Below, in pieces: positions 1 through 8,608 of a DNA stretch of 44,274 bases; positions within the stretch are counted from its first letter, which is position 1, and each line of letters opens with the position of its first letter. A program made the position numbers and the translations under genes. The notes under the pieces were generated by a model that worked only from the letters and a program-made list of their open reading frames with translations, did no database searches and had not been told where the DNA came from. Source of the DNA: Oscillospiraceae bacterium (lineage in GTDB: Bacteria; Bacillota; Clostridia; Oscillospirales; Acutalibacteraceae); the NCBI GenBank assembly GCA_003538135.1, contig DPOR01000016.1:1-44274 (forward strand), in the 5' to 3' direction.

Positions 1-83
1 CTTTCTGCATCCGAATCCGACAGCCCCTTTTTTAAAGGTTTCGGACTGCCGCATTCGGCGCAGAGCAAAGAGCAAAACAACAT

Positions 84-121
84 AGCCGCGGTTTACGGAT
101 AAACGTGAACCGTGGCTTTTG
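84..121 (+). terminator. Rho-independent terminator of an upstream gene outside the window
   Basis: A 14-bp stem with two G:T pairs (84-97 with 104-117) closes a 6-nt loop and is followed by TTTTG. It probably ends a plus-strand transcript entering from the left. I see no supportable gene in bases 1-83 or 122-290. Confidence 0.6.
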
Positions 122-294
122 CTATTATGCAGGGGTCGGCGATTCGACGACCCGCTGCCGCCGTCGGCGGCACAGCCACGCCCAACATGGGAAAGTTGCT
201 GCGGATTTTATTTTCACCTTTTTTCTCGATTCGCCATTCGTCAAATTGTACAGCTTTAGGGGCTTATTTTTGTGACAACAGACAGGCTTTTTTG

Positions 295-303
295 TGGTAT
301 AAT
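295..303 (+). promoter_or_regulatory. Extended -10 promoter for the GH106-like/ceramidase-like operon
   Basis: TGGTATAAT is a perfect extended -10 element 45 bases before the start codon at 348. No good -35 stands 16-18 nt upstream; the nearest TTGTGA is too far away, so the extended -10 probably carries recognition. It is the only promoter candidate seen for the two-gene operon 348-5578. Confidence 0.55.
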
Positions 304-347
304 TATACAATACAAAAGGGGTTCACAATTTTTTTGGGGAGGAATAT

Positions 348-3300
348 ATGCTTTATAAAAAGAATTATATGAGTGCCCTGTCCGATGAACTGTTTCGCTC
401 TCCGACGAGCGAATACCGCGCCGCGCCGTTTTGGGCGTGGAACTGCAAGCTCGAGGAAAAAGAGCTTCTGCGGCAGATAGACGTGTTTCACCGTATGGGC
501 TTCGGCGGCTTTCATATGCATGTCAGAACGGGCATGGATACGGAATATCTGAGCGATGAGTTTATGCAGCTCATCCGCGCCTGCACCGACAAGGCAAAGG
601 GCGAAAAGATGCTCGCGTGGCTCTACGACGAGGACAGATGGCCCTCGGGCGCGGCGGGCGGCATAGTCACAAAGGATAAGCGCTTCCGCTCCCGCCACCT
701 GCTTTTTACCGTCAACCCGTATAACGGTACTGCCGGTTTTACCGACGACTCGACGTCGCGCGGCGTGCGCTCTGAGGACGGAAAACTGCTCGCGTGCTAT
801 GACATAGTGCTCGACGCAGACGGATATTTAAAGAGCGGCAAGCGTATCGGCGAGGGGGACTCCGCCGAGGGCACGAAGTGGTACGCCTATCTCGAGATAA
901 GCGGCGCGAATCCGTGGTATAACGGTCAGGCGTATCTCAACACGCTCGATAAAAATGCGGTCGAGCGCTTTGTTGAGGTCACCCACGAGCGGTATAAAGA
1001 GGTTGTCGGCGACGAGTTCGACGAGACTGTCCCCGCGATATTCACAGACGAGCCGCAGTTTACGCACAAATCGCTGATGAACAATTCGACCGACACGGAC
1101 GACCTTATCATGCCGTGGACGGACGATTTCGCAAAGACATATTTTGACACATATTCTCAGGATATTTTGGATTTTCTTCCCGAGATATTCTGGGATCTGC
1201 CGGGCGGAAAAGCCTCCGTTGCCCGATATCGCTATCACGACCATATCGCCGAGAGATTTTCCTCGGCCTTTGCCGACACTGTCGGCGGCTGGTGTCGCAA
1301 AAACGGCATCGCGCTGACGGGTCATATGATGGATGAGCCCACGCTCGAGAGTCAGACGGGCGCCTTGGGCGAGGCGATGCGCTCCTACCGCTCGTTCGAC
1401 TTGCCCGGCATAGATATGCTCTGCTCGTGGAAAGAGTACACTACCGCGAAGCAGGCGCAGTCCGCCGCGCATCAGTTCGGCTATGAGGGCGTGCTCTCCG
1501 AGCTCTACGGAGTCACCGACTGGGATTTCGATTTCAGAGAACATAAGCTAAACGGCGATTGGCAGGCGGCTTTGGGCGTTACGGTGCGCGTGCCGCACCT
1601 GTCGTGGGTCTCCATGGCGGGCGAGGCAAAGAGGGATTATCCTGCCTCGATAAGCTATCAGTCACCGTGGTATAAGAAATATTCCTGCGTGGAGGATCAC
1701 TTTGCGAGAGTTGCCACGGCGATGACCCGCGGCGTGCCGATAGTAAAGGTCGGCGTGATACACCCGGTCGAGAGCTTTTGGCTTCACTGGGGCCCCAACG
1801 ACAAATCGGGACTCTTCCGCGAGGAGCTGGACAAAAATTTCCAAGAGCTCACTAAGTGGCTCATCTTCGGCAGCATAGACTTCGATTTTATCAGCGAGTC
1901 GCTCCTGCCCGAGCTCTGCCCGCAGGCGGATGCTCCGCTTAGAGTCGGCGAGATGAAATACGATGTTATAGTCGTGCCCGGATGCGAAACCCTGCGCTCG
2001 TCAACGCTCGAGAGACTCGAAAAATTCAGAGCGGACGGCGGCAGGGTGATATTCCTCGGCGAAGCTCCGACGCTCGAAAACGCGCAGCCGTCCGACAGAG
2101 GCGCAAGGCTCTTTGCGAGCAGCGAGCACATACCCTATCAGCGCGCGTCGCTTCTGATGGCGCTCGATTCCGAACGCTCCGTCTGCATCCGTGACGAGGA
2201 CGGCTATCTCTCCGACGGGCTTATTTATCAGCTGCGCGAGGACATGGACAGCCTGTGGCTGTTTGTCGCACACGCGGAGGATTCATATGATTGCGATCTG
2301 GCGTTTTACGACGATATAAAAATAACCGTAAAAGGCGAATATTCGCCCGTGATATACGATACCTTGAGCGGCGAGCTGAAGCCCGCGCAGTTTGATTATC
2401 TCAACGGCGACACCGTGATAAGCGCGAGGCTCTTTGACTTTGACAGCCTGCTGTTAAGGCTCTATAACGGCCGCTCCGAGAGGCAGTATGCCGAGCCGAA
2501 GAAGCTTGAGGATAAAGAAATCCTTGTCCCCTATGAGACTGAATACGAGCTTGACGAGCCGAATGTAATGTTGCTCGACATGGCGCTTTTTGCGCTTGAC
2601 GGCGACGAGCTGAGCGAGCATGAGGAGGAGCTTCTCAGAGCCGATAACATCTGCCGCGAAAAGCTCGGCTTCCCGCTTCGAAGCGGCGCGGTGATGCAGC
2701 CGTGGGTCATACATGAGCCTGTGCCCGAGCATAAGGTGAGGCTCCGCTTTAAGATAGACAGCGCTCTCGCGTTTGACGGCGTATCGCTCGCCCTCGAGGA
2801 CGCGGAGAAAGCGGAGATTACGCTGAACGGTCAGGCGGTTGACAATACCGTTATCGGCTTCTATGTTGACAGAGCCGTAAAAACGGTCGCCCTGCCGAGA
2901 ATAGAGCAGGGGGAAAATATTCTCGAAATCGTTCTCCCGTTCGGCAAGCGCACAAATGTCGAATGGTGCTATCTGCTCGGCGACTTCGGAGTTGAGGTGC
3001 GCGGCAGGCTCAAAAAGCTTATAAAGCGCCCGGATAAGCTCACATTCGGCAGCATAGTCAATCAGGGCTTGCCGTTCTACGGCGGCTGCGTGACCTACCG
3101 CTTCGGCGTCGACTGCCCCGGCGGGGATATCCGCCTCACCGTCCCGCACTACGACGGAGCGCTGACGGAGATATTCGTTGACGGCGCTCACGCGGGGGAG
3201 ATAATCTTCCCGCCGTATGAGCTGGAGCTTAAAGAGCTTTCGGCAGGCAGGCACGAGATAGCGGTGAAGCTCTATACAAACCGCAGAAATGCGTTCGGCA

Positions 3301-3440
3301 CAGTTCATCTTTATGATAAAAAGTGCCACTGGATAGGCCCCGATGCGTGGCGCACAAGCGGCTGCCAATGGAGCTATGAATATGTTCTTCGCAACGTAGG
3401 CGTGGAATCCGCGCCTGTGATATACAGTCTGAAAAAATAA
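348..3440 (+). CDS. Glycoside hydrolase, GH106-like (alpha-L-rhamnosidase-related)
   Basis: A 1030-residue protein without a signal peptide, so probably a cytoplasmic enzyme that finishes off imported oligosaccharides. The first ~100 residues (PFWAWNCKLEEKELLRQI, then a conserved GGFHMHVRTG stretch and an LYDEDRWPSG motif) and the middle (GHMMDEPTLESQ, FDLPGIDMLCSW) resemble the catalytic region of GH106-type enzymes. The C-terminal third is predicted beta-sandwich. GGGGAGGAA sits 5-6 nt before the ATG at 348, which decides the start. The gene lies 20 bases upstream of the ceramidase-like gene and shares its promoter. Which sugar it removes cannot be read from sequence; rhamnose is the family's founding substrate but divergent members are uncharacterised. 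Family assignment is by motif memory, not by search. Confidence 0.7.
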   Translation: MLYKKNYMSALSDELFRSPTSEYRAAPFWAWNCKLEEKELLRQIDVFHRMGFGGFHMHVRTGMDTEYLSDEFMQLIRACTDKAKGEKMLAWLYDEDRWPSGAAGGIVTKDKRFRSRHLLFTVNPYNGTAGFTDDSTSRGVRSEDGKLLACYDIVLDADGYLKSGKRIGEGDSAEGTKWYAYLEISGANPWYNGQAYLNTLDKNAVERFVEVTHERYKEVVGDEFDETVPAIFTDEPQFTHKSLMNNSTDTDDLIMPWTDDFAKTYFDTYSQDILDFLPEIFWDLPGGKASVARYRYHDHIAERFSSAFADTVGGWCRKNGIALTGHMMDEPTLESQTGALGEAMRSYRSFDLPGIDMLCSWKEYTTAKQAQSAAHQFGYEGVLSELYGVTDWDFDFREHKLNGDWQAALGVTVRVPHLSWVSMAGEAKRDYPASISYQSPWYKKYSCVEDHFARVATAMTRGVPIVKVGVIHPVESFWLHWGPNDKSGLFREELDKNFQELTKWLIFGSIDFDFISESLLPELCPQADAPLRVGEMKYDVIVVPGCETLRSSTLERLEKFRADGGRVIFLGEAPTLENAQPSDRGARLFASSEHIPYQRASLLMALDSERSVCIRDEDGYLSDGLIYQLREDMDSLWLFVAHAEDSYDCDLAFYDDIKITVKGEYSPVIYDTLSGELKPAQFDYLNGDTVISARLFDFDSLLLRLYNGRSERQYAEPKKLEDKEILVPYETEYELDEPNVMLLDMALFALDGDELSEHEEELLRADNICREKLGFPLRSGAVMQPWVIHEPVPEHKVRLRFKIDSALAFDGVSLALEDAEKAEITLNGQAVDNTVIGFYVDRAVKTVALPRIEQGENILEIVLPFGKRTNVEWCYLLGDFGVEVRGRLKKLIKRPDKLTFGSIVNQGLPFYGGCVTYRFGVDCPGGDIRLTVPHYDGALTEIFVDGAHAGEIIFPPYELELKELSAGRHEIAVKLYTNRRNAFGTVHLYDKKCHWIGPDAWRTSGCQWSYEYVLRNVGVESAPVIYSLKK

Positions 3441-3460
3441 AGATAAAGGAGAAACAAACG

Positions 3461-5578
3461 ATGAAAAAAGCACTCAAATCGATTCTCGCAGTCGTTCTGG
3501 CGCTGACGATGATTATGTCGTGCTCCTTCGCTTCGACCGCAAGCGCGGCGAGCGCGAATGCCGCACCGACTGACGTCTCGGTCTCGGAAATTCCGCAGAT
3601 TATCGCGGGGCTTGTGAAAATCGGCATTGAAGTCGCCAAGAAAGCCTATGAGTACTATGACAAGTATGTCCCGGATTCGGTAAAGGGCTTCAATTCTACC
3701 GTTGCCAAGGACGCTGCCGGCGCGGTCAAGAATCTGGCAAAAATCGAACCGCTCAAGGTTTTGATAGGCGGCAAGGAGTACGATGTGAGCACCCCGTGGG
3801 GACTCATTACGGCTCTTGCGAAGATGGAGACGGATAAAGAGAAAACAAGTATTCTCATGGTTTATCTCGACTGCGTCTTCACGAAGATAATCAGATTCAT
3901 CGCGGACATGGTTCCTCTCCCGAGGGGACTTACCAAGCTTGAGGACTATAAACCCGAGAGCGAGAACTTCTACAGAGGCAGCAAGGAGTTTGTCAGCGAG
4001 GCATCAAAGGACGCGAAGTGGCAGCTCGGCTACAGCCAGGCGAGCCTTGTGCCCGACGATGTTCTCAACGGCAACTATTATCTGGCGGGCTACCTGCTCC
4101 AGAACTTCCCGTCGAACACTGTCGAGACCGTGCTCGACGATATGAAGGTTCGCACAGTCGTGCTTGACGACGGACGCGGCAAGGTCGTTTTCTCGACTAT
4201 CGAGTGCATCGGCATTGCGAGCGAGGACATCAAGCAGATACGCGACCGCGTGGCAAAAGAGCTCAAGGGCGAGAATATAATTTCCGTCAACGTTTTTGCT
4301 ACTCATTGCCACAGCTGCATCGACACGCAGGGTCTTTGGAATCCCTTCTTCGTCAAGCTTGCGAAAAATATCGGCGTCACCTATAGCGGCAAGGGCGAAT
4401 ATGCCTCCGGTACCGACCCGAAGTATATGAATTTCCTCTTTGAAAAGACCACTGATACTATAGTCGAGGCGTGCAGGAATATGAAGTCCGGCGAGATGTA
4501 TGAGGCTACCCTCAACCACCTCGGCGAGGACTACATCAACGACAAGCGCGGCGTGTTCGACGCTGTCGACAATCTCACAAGACTCCGCTTCGTCCCCGAC
4601 GACGGCAGCACCGAGACTTATATAGTCAATATGTCCGCTCACCCCTATATCACGGGTCTCAAGACCGATAAGAGCAGCGGCAAGGAGCTCTCCGCAGACT
4701 ACACCTACTACATGGAGCAGATAATCAGCAGCGCGGAGAACAACAATACGAACTTCATGTTCGTTAACGGAGCTCTGTGCGGAATTTATTCCGCCCGCGG
4801 AGTCACCAACGACGGCGTTGCCACCGTGCGCAGAAGCGAGGAGGCCACCCGCTACGGTAACGAGCTGGGCAGAATGGTAGTCGCCCTGACTATGACCAAG
4901 GACGAAATCATGCGCGCCGGCGATTGGCTTACGAACGATAAGTTCTATGCCGATGCCGCCGAGGCGATAAGAAATAACGAGGAGCTCACCGACGAGGAGA
5001 AGCAGAAGAAGCTTAGCGAAATAAGCGTCTGGTATGAGAATTGGGAGCCCGTCAAGGAGACGAGAGTCGAGCCCATACTCAATATCAGACACAAGGAAGT
5101 CTTGGTCGAGATAAGCAATCCCGTTATCGAGGCTGTCGGCAAGGCGAAGCTCGTCGGCAACAAGATTTATTACGATAAGAACGAGACTCTCTATACCACA
5201 ACGGAGATAGGCTATCTTGAAATAGGCAAGAATATAAAGGTAGCGCTCATGCCCGGCGAAGTATCGCCCGAGCTCATTGACGGAAAGGGCGCTTGCCTCG
5301 CCGAGAATGCCTACAGCGGCAAAGATTTCGGCTATCCGTCGCTCAACAGCATGGTCAGCGACTATGCGGGCAGAGACGTTGAGCTCTATGTGTTCGGCGA
5401 GGCAAACGATGCCTGCGGATACGTCGTGCCCGACAATGACTACTGCATGATCTTCTTTGACGGCTCCGACCTGCTCGGCGACCATTATCAGGAGACCATC
5501 TCCTTCGGCAGAACGGTTGCTTCGACCCTCGTCAAGGCTTATGCCGAGATGATGAAGGAGCTCAAGGCCGGCAAATAA
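3461..5578 (+). CDS. Secreted neutral/alkaline ceramidase-like protein
   Basis: A 705-residue protein with a clear signal peptide (residues 1-~29, MKKALKSILAVVLALTMIM then an AxA-type end). The region from about residue 230 to 410 resembles the N-terminal domain of neutral/alkaline ceramidases. ATHCHS at 280-285 matches the family's THTHS zinc-binding segment, and SAHPYITG around H394 matches a second zinc histidine. AAGGAG stands 8 nt before the ATG. It follows the GH106-like gene by 20 bases and ends at a terminator at 5616. Ceramidases cleave the amide bond of ceramide, but many bacterial proteins with this fold have unknown substrates, and the THTHS to THCHS change is not typical. The exported location suggests action on extracellular lipid or amide substrates; true ceramidase activity is an inference. 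Confidence 0.7.
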   Translation: MKKALKSILAVVLALTMIMSCSFASTASAASANAAPTDVSVSEIPQIIAGLVKIGIEVAKKAYEYYDKYVPDSVKGFNSTVAKDAAGAVKNLAKIEPLKVLIGGKEYDVSTPWGLITALAKMETDKEKTSILMVYLDCVFTKIIRFIADMVPLPRGLTKLEDYKPESENFYRGSKEFVSEASKDAKWQLGYSQASLVPDDVLNGNYYLAGYLLQNFPSNTVETVLDDMKVRTVVLDDGRGKVVFSTIECIGIASEDIKQIRDRVAKELKGENIISVNVFATHCHSCIDTQGLWNPFFVKLAKNIGVTYSGKGEYASGTDPKYMNFLFEKTTDTIVEACRNMKSGEMYEATLNHLGEDYINDKRGVFDAVDNLTRLRFVPDDGSTETYIVNMSAHPYITGLKTDKSSGKELSADYTYYMEQIISSAENNNTNFMFVNGALCGIYSARGVTNDGVATVRRSEEATRYGNELGRMVVALTMTKDEIMRAGDWLTNDKFYADAAEAIRNNEELTDEEKQKKLSEISVWYENWEPVKETRVEPILNIRHKEVLVEISNPVIEAVGKAKLVGNKIYYDKNETLYTTTEIGYLEIGKNIKVALMPGEVSPELIDGKGACLAENAYSGKDFGYPSLNSMVSDYAGRDVELYVFGEANDACGYVVPDNDYCMIFFDGSDLLGDHYQETISFGRTVASTLVKAYAEMMKELKAGK

Positions 5579-5608
5579 AGCCCACGGCGCTTTCGGCGCA
5601 GAATAATA

Positions 5609-5656
5609 GAAAAAGGCTGCAATTCACGGCTCAGTCGCGGATTGCAGCTTTTGCTT
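5609..5656 (+). terminator. Terminator of the GH106-like/ceramidase-like operon
   Basis: GCTGCAAT (5616-5623) pairs with ATTGCAGC (5641-5648), followed by TTTTGCTTTGTTT. An A-rich stretch precedes the stem, so weak bidirectional action is possible. Confidence 0.65.
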
Positions 5657-5692
5657 TGTTTATATTTTTCTGCCTGCGCACGGCGCGGAGCA

Positions 5693-5722
5693 TAAAAAGA
5701 CCGCCCGACAGCTCGGACGGCC
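5693..5722 (-). terminator. Terminator of prs
   Basis: Read on the minus strand, GGCCGTCCGA pairs with TCGGGCGGTC (G:T allowed) around a GCTG loop and is followed by TTTTTATG. It lies 10 bases past the prs stop and faces the terminator of the convergent operon. Confidence 0.75.
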
Positions 5723-5732
5723 TTTGTGCTTT

Positions 5733-6929
5733 TTATTTCACTTCTTCTGCGGTGCGAAAGCCTTTGTCGACAAGGAGCTTGTTTATCCTGTCCTTCGGGT
5801 CGAGAAGCTTGCTGACCGAGGTGTCGTGGTTCAAGGTGTCGATAACATAGGAGATGTACTTCGACAGGTCAACCTCGACATACCACTCGCGCTGCTTGAG
5901 CTCGGGGGTTCTGTAGATGAGGTTCGTGGTGAACACTTTGCTGATAAGGCCGTTTTCATATGCCTTGTCAAACGACTCGAGTCCGTTGCAGAACAGACCG
6001 AAGCAGGTGCAGACGAAAATTCTTCTTGCCTTGAGCTCCTTGAGCTTTGTGGCAACTTCAATCATCGAATCTCCGGAGGAGATCATATCGTCGACTATAA
6101 TGACATCCTTGCCCTCAACATTGTCGCCGAGGAACTCATGGGCGATTATCGGGTTTCTTCCGTCGATAACTACCGAGTAGTCGCGTCTCTTGTAGAACAT
6201 ACCGAGGTCAACGCCGAGGACGGTCGAATAATAGATGCAGCGGCTCATGCCGCCCTCATCGGGGGAAATTATCATCAGATGATCGTTGTCGATTTTGAGG
6301 TCGGTGACGTTCTTGACGAGCGCCTTTATCATCTGATATGCGGGCTGAATGTTTTCAAAGCCGTGATTCGGTATGGCGTTCTGAACTCTTGCGTCGTGTG
6401 CGTCGAAGGTGATGATGTTGTCCACTCCGAGATCGCTCAGCTCCTGGAGAGCCATGGCGCAGTCGAGCGACTCTCTGCTCGAGCGTCTGTGCTGCCTTCC
6501 TTCGTAGAGCATGGGCATGATAACGGTGATGCGTCTTGCCTTGCCGCCTATGGCGCTTATGGCGCGCTTGAGGTTTGCGTAGTGGTCGTCGGGGCTCATC
6601 ATATTGTCCCTGCCGTACATCTTGTAGGTCATGCCGTAGTTGAACATATCGCAGACGATAAAGATATCGTAGCCGCGAACGGACTGCTGAATGTGGCATT
6701 TCGCTTCGCCCGAACCGAAGCGCGGGAATGCCGCCTTGACGAGGTATGAGTCACGCTGATAGCCTGAGAATGCGATGGTCGTTTTGTGCTCGCTCTCGCG
6801 GATCTCACGCCAAGTTTTGAGGTAGGCGTCGATCTTTGCGGCCAGCTCCTCACAGCCGGGCAGTGCGATAAGCGCGAGCGGTCCTACAGGAATGGTTGTA
6901 AAATCCGGTGCAGTTAAAGCTTCTGACAT
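5733..6929 (-). CDS. prs: Ribose-phosphate pyrophosphokinase (long form)
   Basis: Makes phosphoribosyl pyrophosphate from ribose 5-phosphate and ATP for nucleotide, histidine, tryptophan and NAD synthesis in the cytoplasm. The PRPP-binding loop VDDMISSGDSM is intact near residue 270, and the FYKRRDYS and TFDAHD segments fit the family. At 398 residues it is well above the usual ~315; the extra length is in the N-terminal third and within loops, a form I associate with some Clostridia. CGGAGGGAATTATT precedes the ATG at 6929. The gene is monocistronic by layout: its own leader lies upstream (6930-7035) and a terminator follows. Confidence 0.9.
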   Translation of the reverse strand: MSEALTAPDFTTIPVGPLALIALPGCEELAAKIDAYLKTWREIRESEHKTTIAFSGYQRDSYLVKAAFPRFGSGEAKCHIQQSVRGYDIFIVCDMFNYGMTYKMYGRDNMMSPDDHYANLKRAISAIGGKARRITVIMPMLYEGRQHRRSSRESLDCAMALQELSDLGVDNIITFDAHDARVQNAIPNHGFENIQPAYQMIKALVKNVTDLKIDNDHLMIISPDEGGMSRCIYYSTVLGVDLGMFYKRRDYSVVIDGRNPIIAHEFLGDNVEGKDVIIVDDMISSGDSMIEVATKLKELKARRIFVCTCFGLFCNGLESFDKAYENGLISKVFTTNLIYRTPELKQREWYVEVDLSKYISYVIDTLNHDTSVSKLLDPKDRINKLLVDKGFRTAEEVK

Positions 6930-7035
6930 AATAATTCCCTCCGCAGATTAAATTGTCTCCTGTCTTGCACCCGCAAGTCGGCGCCTGCCGTGGCGGCGAC
7001 TCCTGTTGAGTGCGACATCCTTCATCTACATTATA
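6930..7035 (-). promoter_or_regulatory. prs promoter -10 and structured leader
   Basis: A TATAAT box reads on the minus strand at 7035-7030; a convincing -35 is missing. The ~95-nt leader holds a hairpin of 5+4 bp with one mismatch (6976-7001) and a small TTGC/GCAA hairpin beside it (6965-6976). I do not recognise a known riboswitch class in it. Nothing else is visible between prs and the mscS stop (7036-7134). Confidence 0.4.
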
Positions 7036-7134
7036 TAATAAAAAGCGCCCGTTTAGTAGCTAAAAAGAACTTTTTCGATGAAAATCTATCAGACAAGCAG
7101 GGACGTTTTTTGTGCATTCTGACAATTGTGTTAT

Positions 7135-7956
7135 TTACGAATTAGAAATGTGGACGTCGAGCTGGTTGAACGGGATGTTTATCCCGTTTTCGTCAAATGC
7201 GAGCTTGACCTCCTCCTGCATTTTGTAGTAGGCGGTCAGATAGTCGGAGGACGAGCACCACGCGATGAGCAGAAGATCCATGCTGCTTGCAGACTGCTGC
7301 TTGACTACGACATTGGGCTTGGGATTTTTGTATATGAGCTCGTTTTTAAGAGCCTGCGCCAAAAGCACCTGCTTTGCGAGGGCGATGTCGTCTGAATACG
7401 AGACGGAGAAGGTCATATCGAGCCTGCGGCGTCCCTCGGCGTTGTAGTTGATAATATTGTTGCTCGTGATGTGCGAATTAGGGACAATGACGCGCTTGTT
7501 GTCGACGGTTATAAACACCGTATACATCAGCTTTATCTCGTGGACGCGGCCGCTTATGTTTTCGAGCTCAACGAAGTCGCCGCTTTTAAAAGGCTTGTTG
7601 ACGAGTATCTGTATGCCGCTGGCAAATTGGGCGATACTGTTTTGCAGACCCATTCCGGCAGTCAGTCCCGCCGCGCCGAGGGCGGCTATGAAGGAGTTGA
7701 GATTGAAGCCGAGGGTAGAGAGAGCGGAGAGTATGACCGCAAATCTCAGCACCCAAACTACTATGCTGCGAAGAAACGAGTGAATGGACGCGTCAACGCC
7801 CTTTCGCTCAAGCCCCTTTATCAGCAGCTTGCCTATAAGGGCGCTGACCCAGAAGCCGAGCGCGATTATTATTGCCGCTCCGACGAATTTGGGCAGCGCG
7901 TCAACGAGCTTCGATATAAATGTTTCAAGGTCAAATGCCGAAAGTTTTTCAGTCAT
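7135..7956 (-). CDS. Small-conductance mechanosensitive channel, MscS family
   Basis: A 273-residue inner-membrane channel that releases solutes on hypo-osmotic shock. Residues ~20-100 hold three hydrophobic helices. The pore helix is the glycine/alanine-rich stretch LGAAGLTAGMGLQNSIAQF, followed by the usual GIQILVNKPFKSGDFVE start of the cytoplasmic beta domain. The length matches the compact E. coli MscS type (about 286 residues). CGGAGGAAAAAGCT precedes the ATG. It is transcribed divergently from the V-ATPase operon. Confidence 0.9.
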   Translation of the reverse strand: MTEKLSAFDLETFISKLVDALPKFVGAAIIIALGFWVSALIGKLLIKGLERKGVDASIHSFLRSIVVWVLRFAVILSALSTLGFNLNSFIAALGAAGLTAGMGLQNSIAQFASGIQILVNKPFKSGDFVELENISGRVHEIKLMYTVFITVDNKRVIVPNSHITSNNIINYNAEGRRRLDMTFSVSYSDDIALAKQVLLAQALKNELIYKNPKPNVVVKQQSASSMDLLLIAWCSSSDYLTAYYKMQEEVKLAFDENGINIPFNQLDVHISNS

Positions 7957-7985
7957 AGCTTTTTCCTCCGTTTTGAGTATGATTT

Positions 7986-8014
7986 ATTATAACAAATGCG
8001 TCCGATGTTTACAA
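7986..8014 (-). promoter_or_regulatory. Promoter of the MscS-family gene
   Basis: On the minus strand TTGTAA (8014-8009), a 17-nt spacer, then TATAAT (7991-7986), 30 bases before the start codon. Confidence 0.7.
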
Positions 8015-8072
8015 CCTTTTGGACATTTGCGCCCGATTGTGCAACTTTGCGACAGCGGGCGGAAGTTGGGTA

Positions 8073-8206
8073 TTTAAATGTGCGGCGGGCTGTGATAGAA
8101 TTATTATTCAGAATGGGGGAGTTGGATATAGATACAGGCATTATAGATAAAAAAATATTTATTTATGCTTTGTGTTCATTTTTAAGTCATAATTTTGTGG
8201 TAAAAT
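8073..8206 (+). promoter_or_regulatory. Candidate promoters of the V-ATPase operon
   Basis: Two candidates. TTTAAA (8073-8078), 17 nt, TAGAAT (8096-8101); and an extended -10 TGGTAAAAT (8198-8206) without a good -35. A small CGGCGGA/TCCGCCG hairpin (8218-8238) lies in the leader just before the ribosome site. The rest of the 300-base gap 7957-8257 is taken up by these and by the divergent mscS promoter. Confidence 0.45.
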
Positions 8207-8257
8207 AATAGAAATTGCGGCGGAAAATATATCCGCCGACGAAAGGAGCGTGTTTCT

Positions 8258-8566
8258 ATGGCGTCCGAGATGCTTTCAAAGGTGCTTGATGCCGAAAATT
8301 CGGACAGAGAGGCGCAAAAAGCGGCGCACGAGCAGGCGCAGATAACCGTTGATGCGGCGGTCGAAGCGGGCGAGGGCGCGGTCGCAAGGAAAAAGGCCGA
8401 GGCTGCAAAGAGAGCGGAGGAAATCATCGAAAGCGCACGCGAACAGGCGCGTGCAAACGAAGAGAAAGCCCTGAGGGCGGCCGAGGAGCGCAAGCGCGAA
8501 GTGCTTGCCGCGGCAGAAACGCACAGAGCCGATGCAATCAAAGCGGTCATGGAGACGGTTATCTGA
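8258..8566 (+). CDS. ntpF: V-type ATPase peripheral-stalk subunit (G/H-like, NtpF type)
   Basis: A 102-residue, almost entirely helical protein rich in Ala, Glu, Lys and Arg, with the heptad pattern expected for the long coiled coil that pairs with subunit E to form the peripheral stalk. It has no distinctive catalytic motif, so the assignment rests on length, composition and its place as first gene of the operon, exactly where ntpF stands in the E. hirae ntp operon. GAAAGGAGCGTG precedes the ATG by a good spacing. Subunit I begins 42 bases downstream. Confidence 0.75.
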   Translation: MASEMLSKVLDAENSDREAQKAAHEQAQITVDAAVEAGEGAVARKKAEAAKRAEEIIESAREQARANEEKALRAAEERKREVLAAAETHRADAIKAVMETVI

Positions 8567-8608
8567 TGAAACGGCTCATAAATTACAGAAAAGTCAGGAG
8601 GTGTCAGG

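Noticed and set aside
4004..5485. 493-codon minus-strand frame opposite the ceramidase-like gene
   Set aside because: Antisense shadow of a gene with a signal peptide and conserved motifs; no ribosome site or motif.
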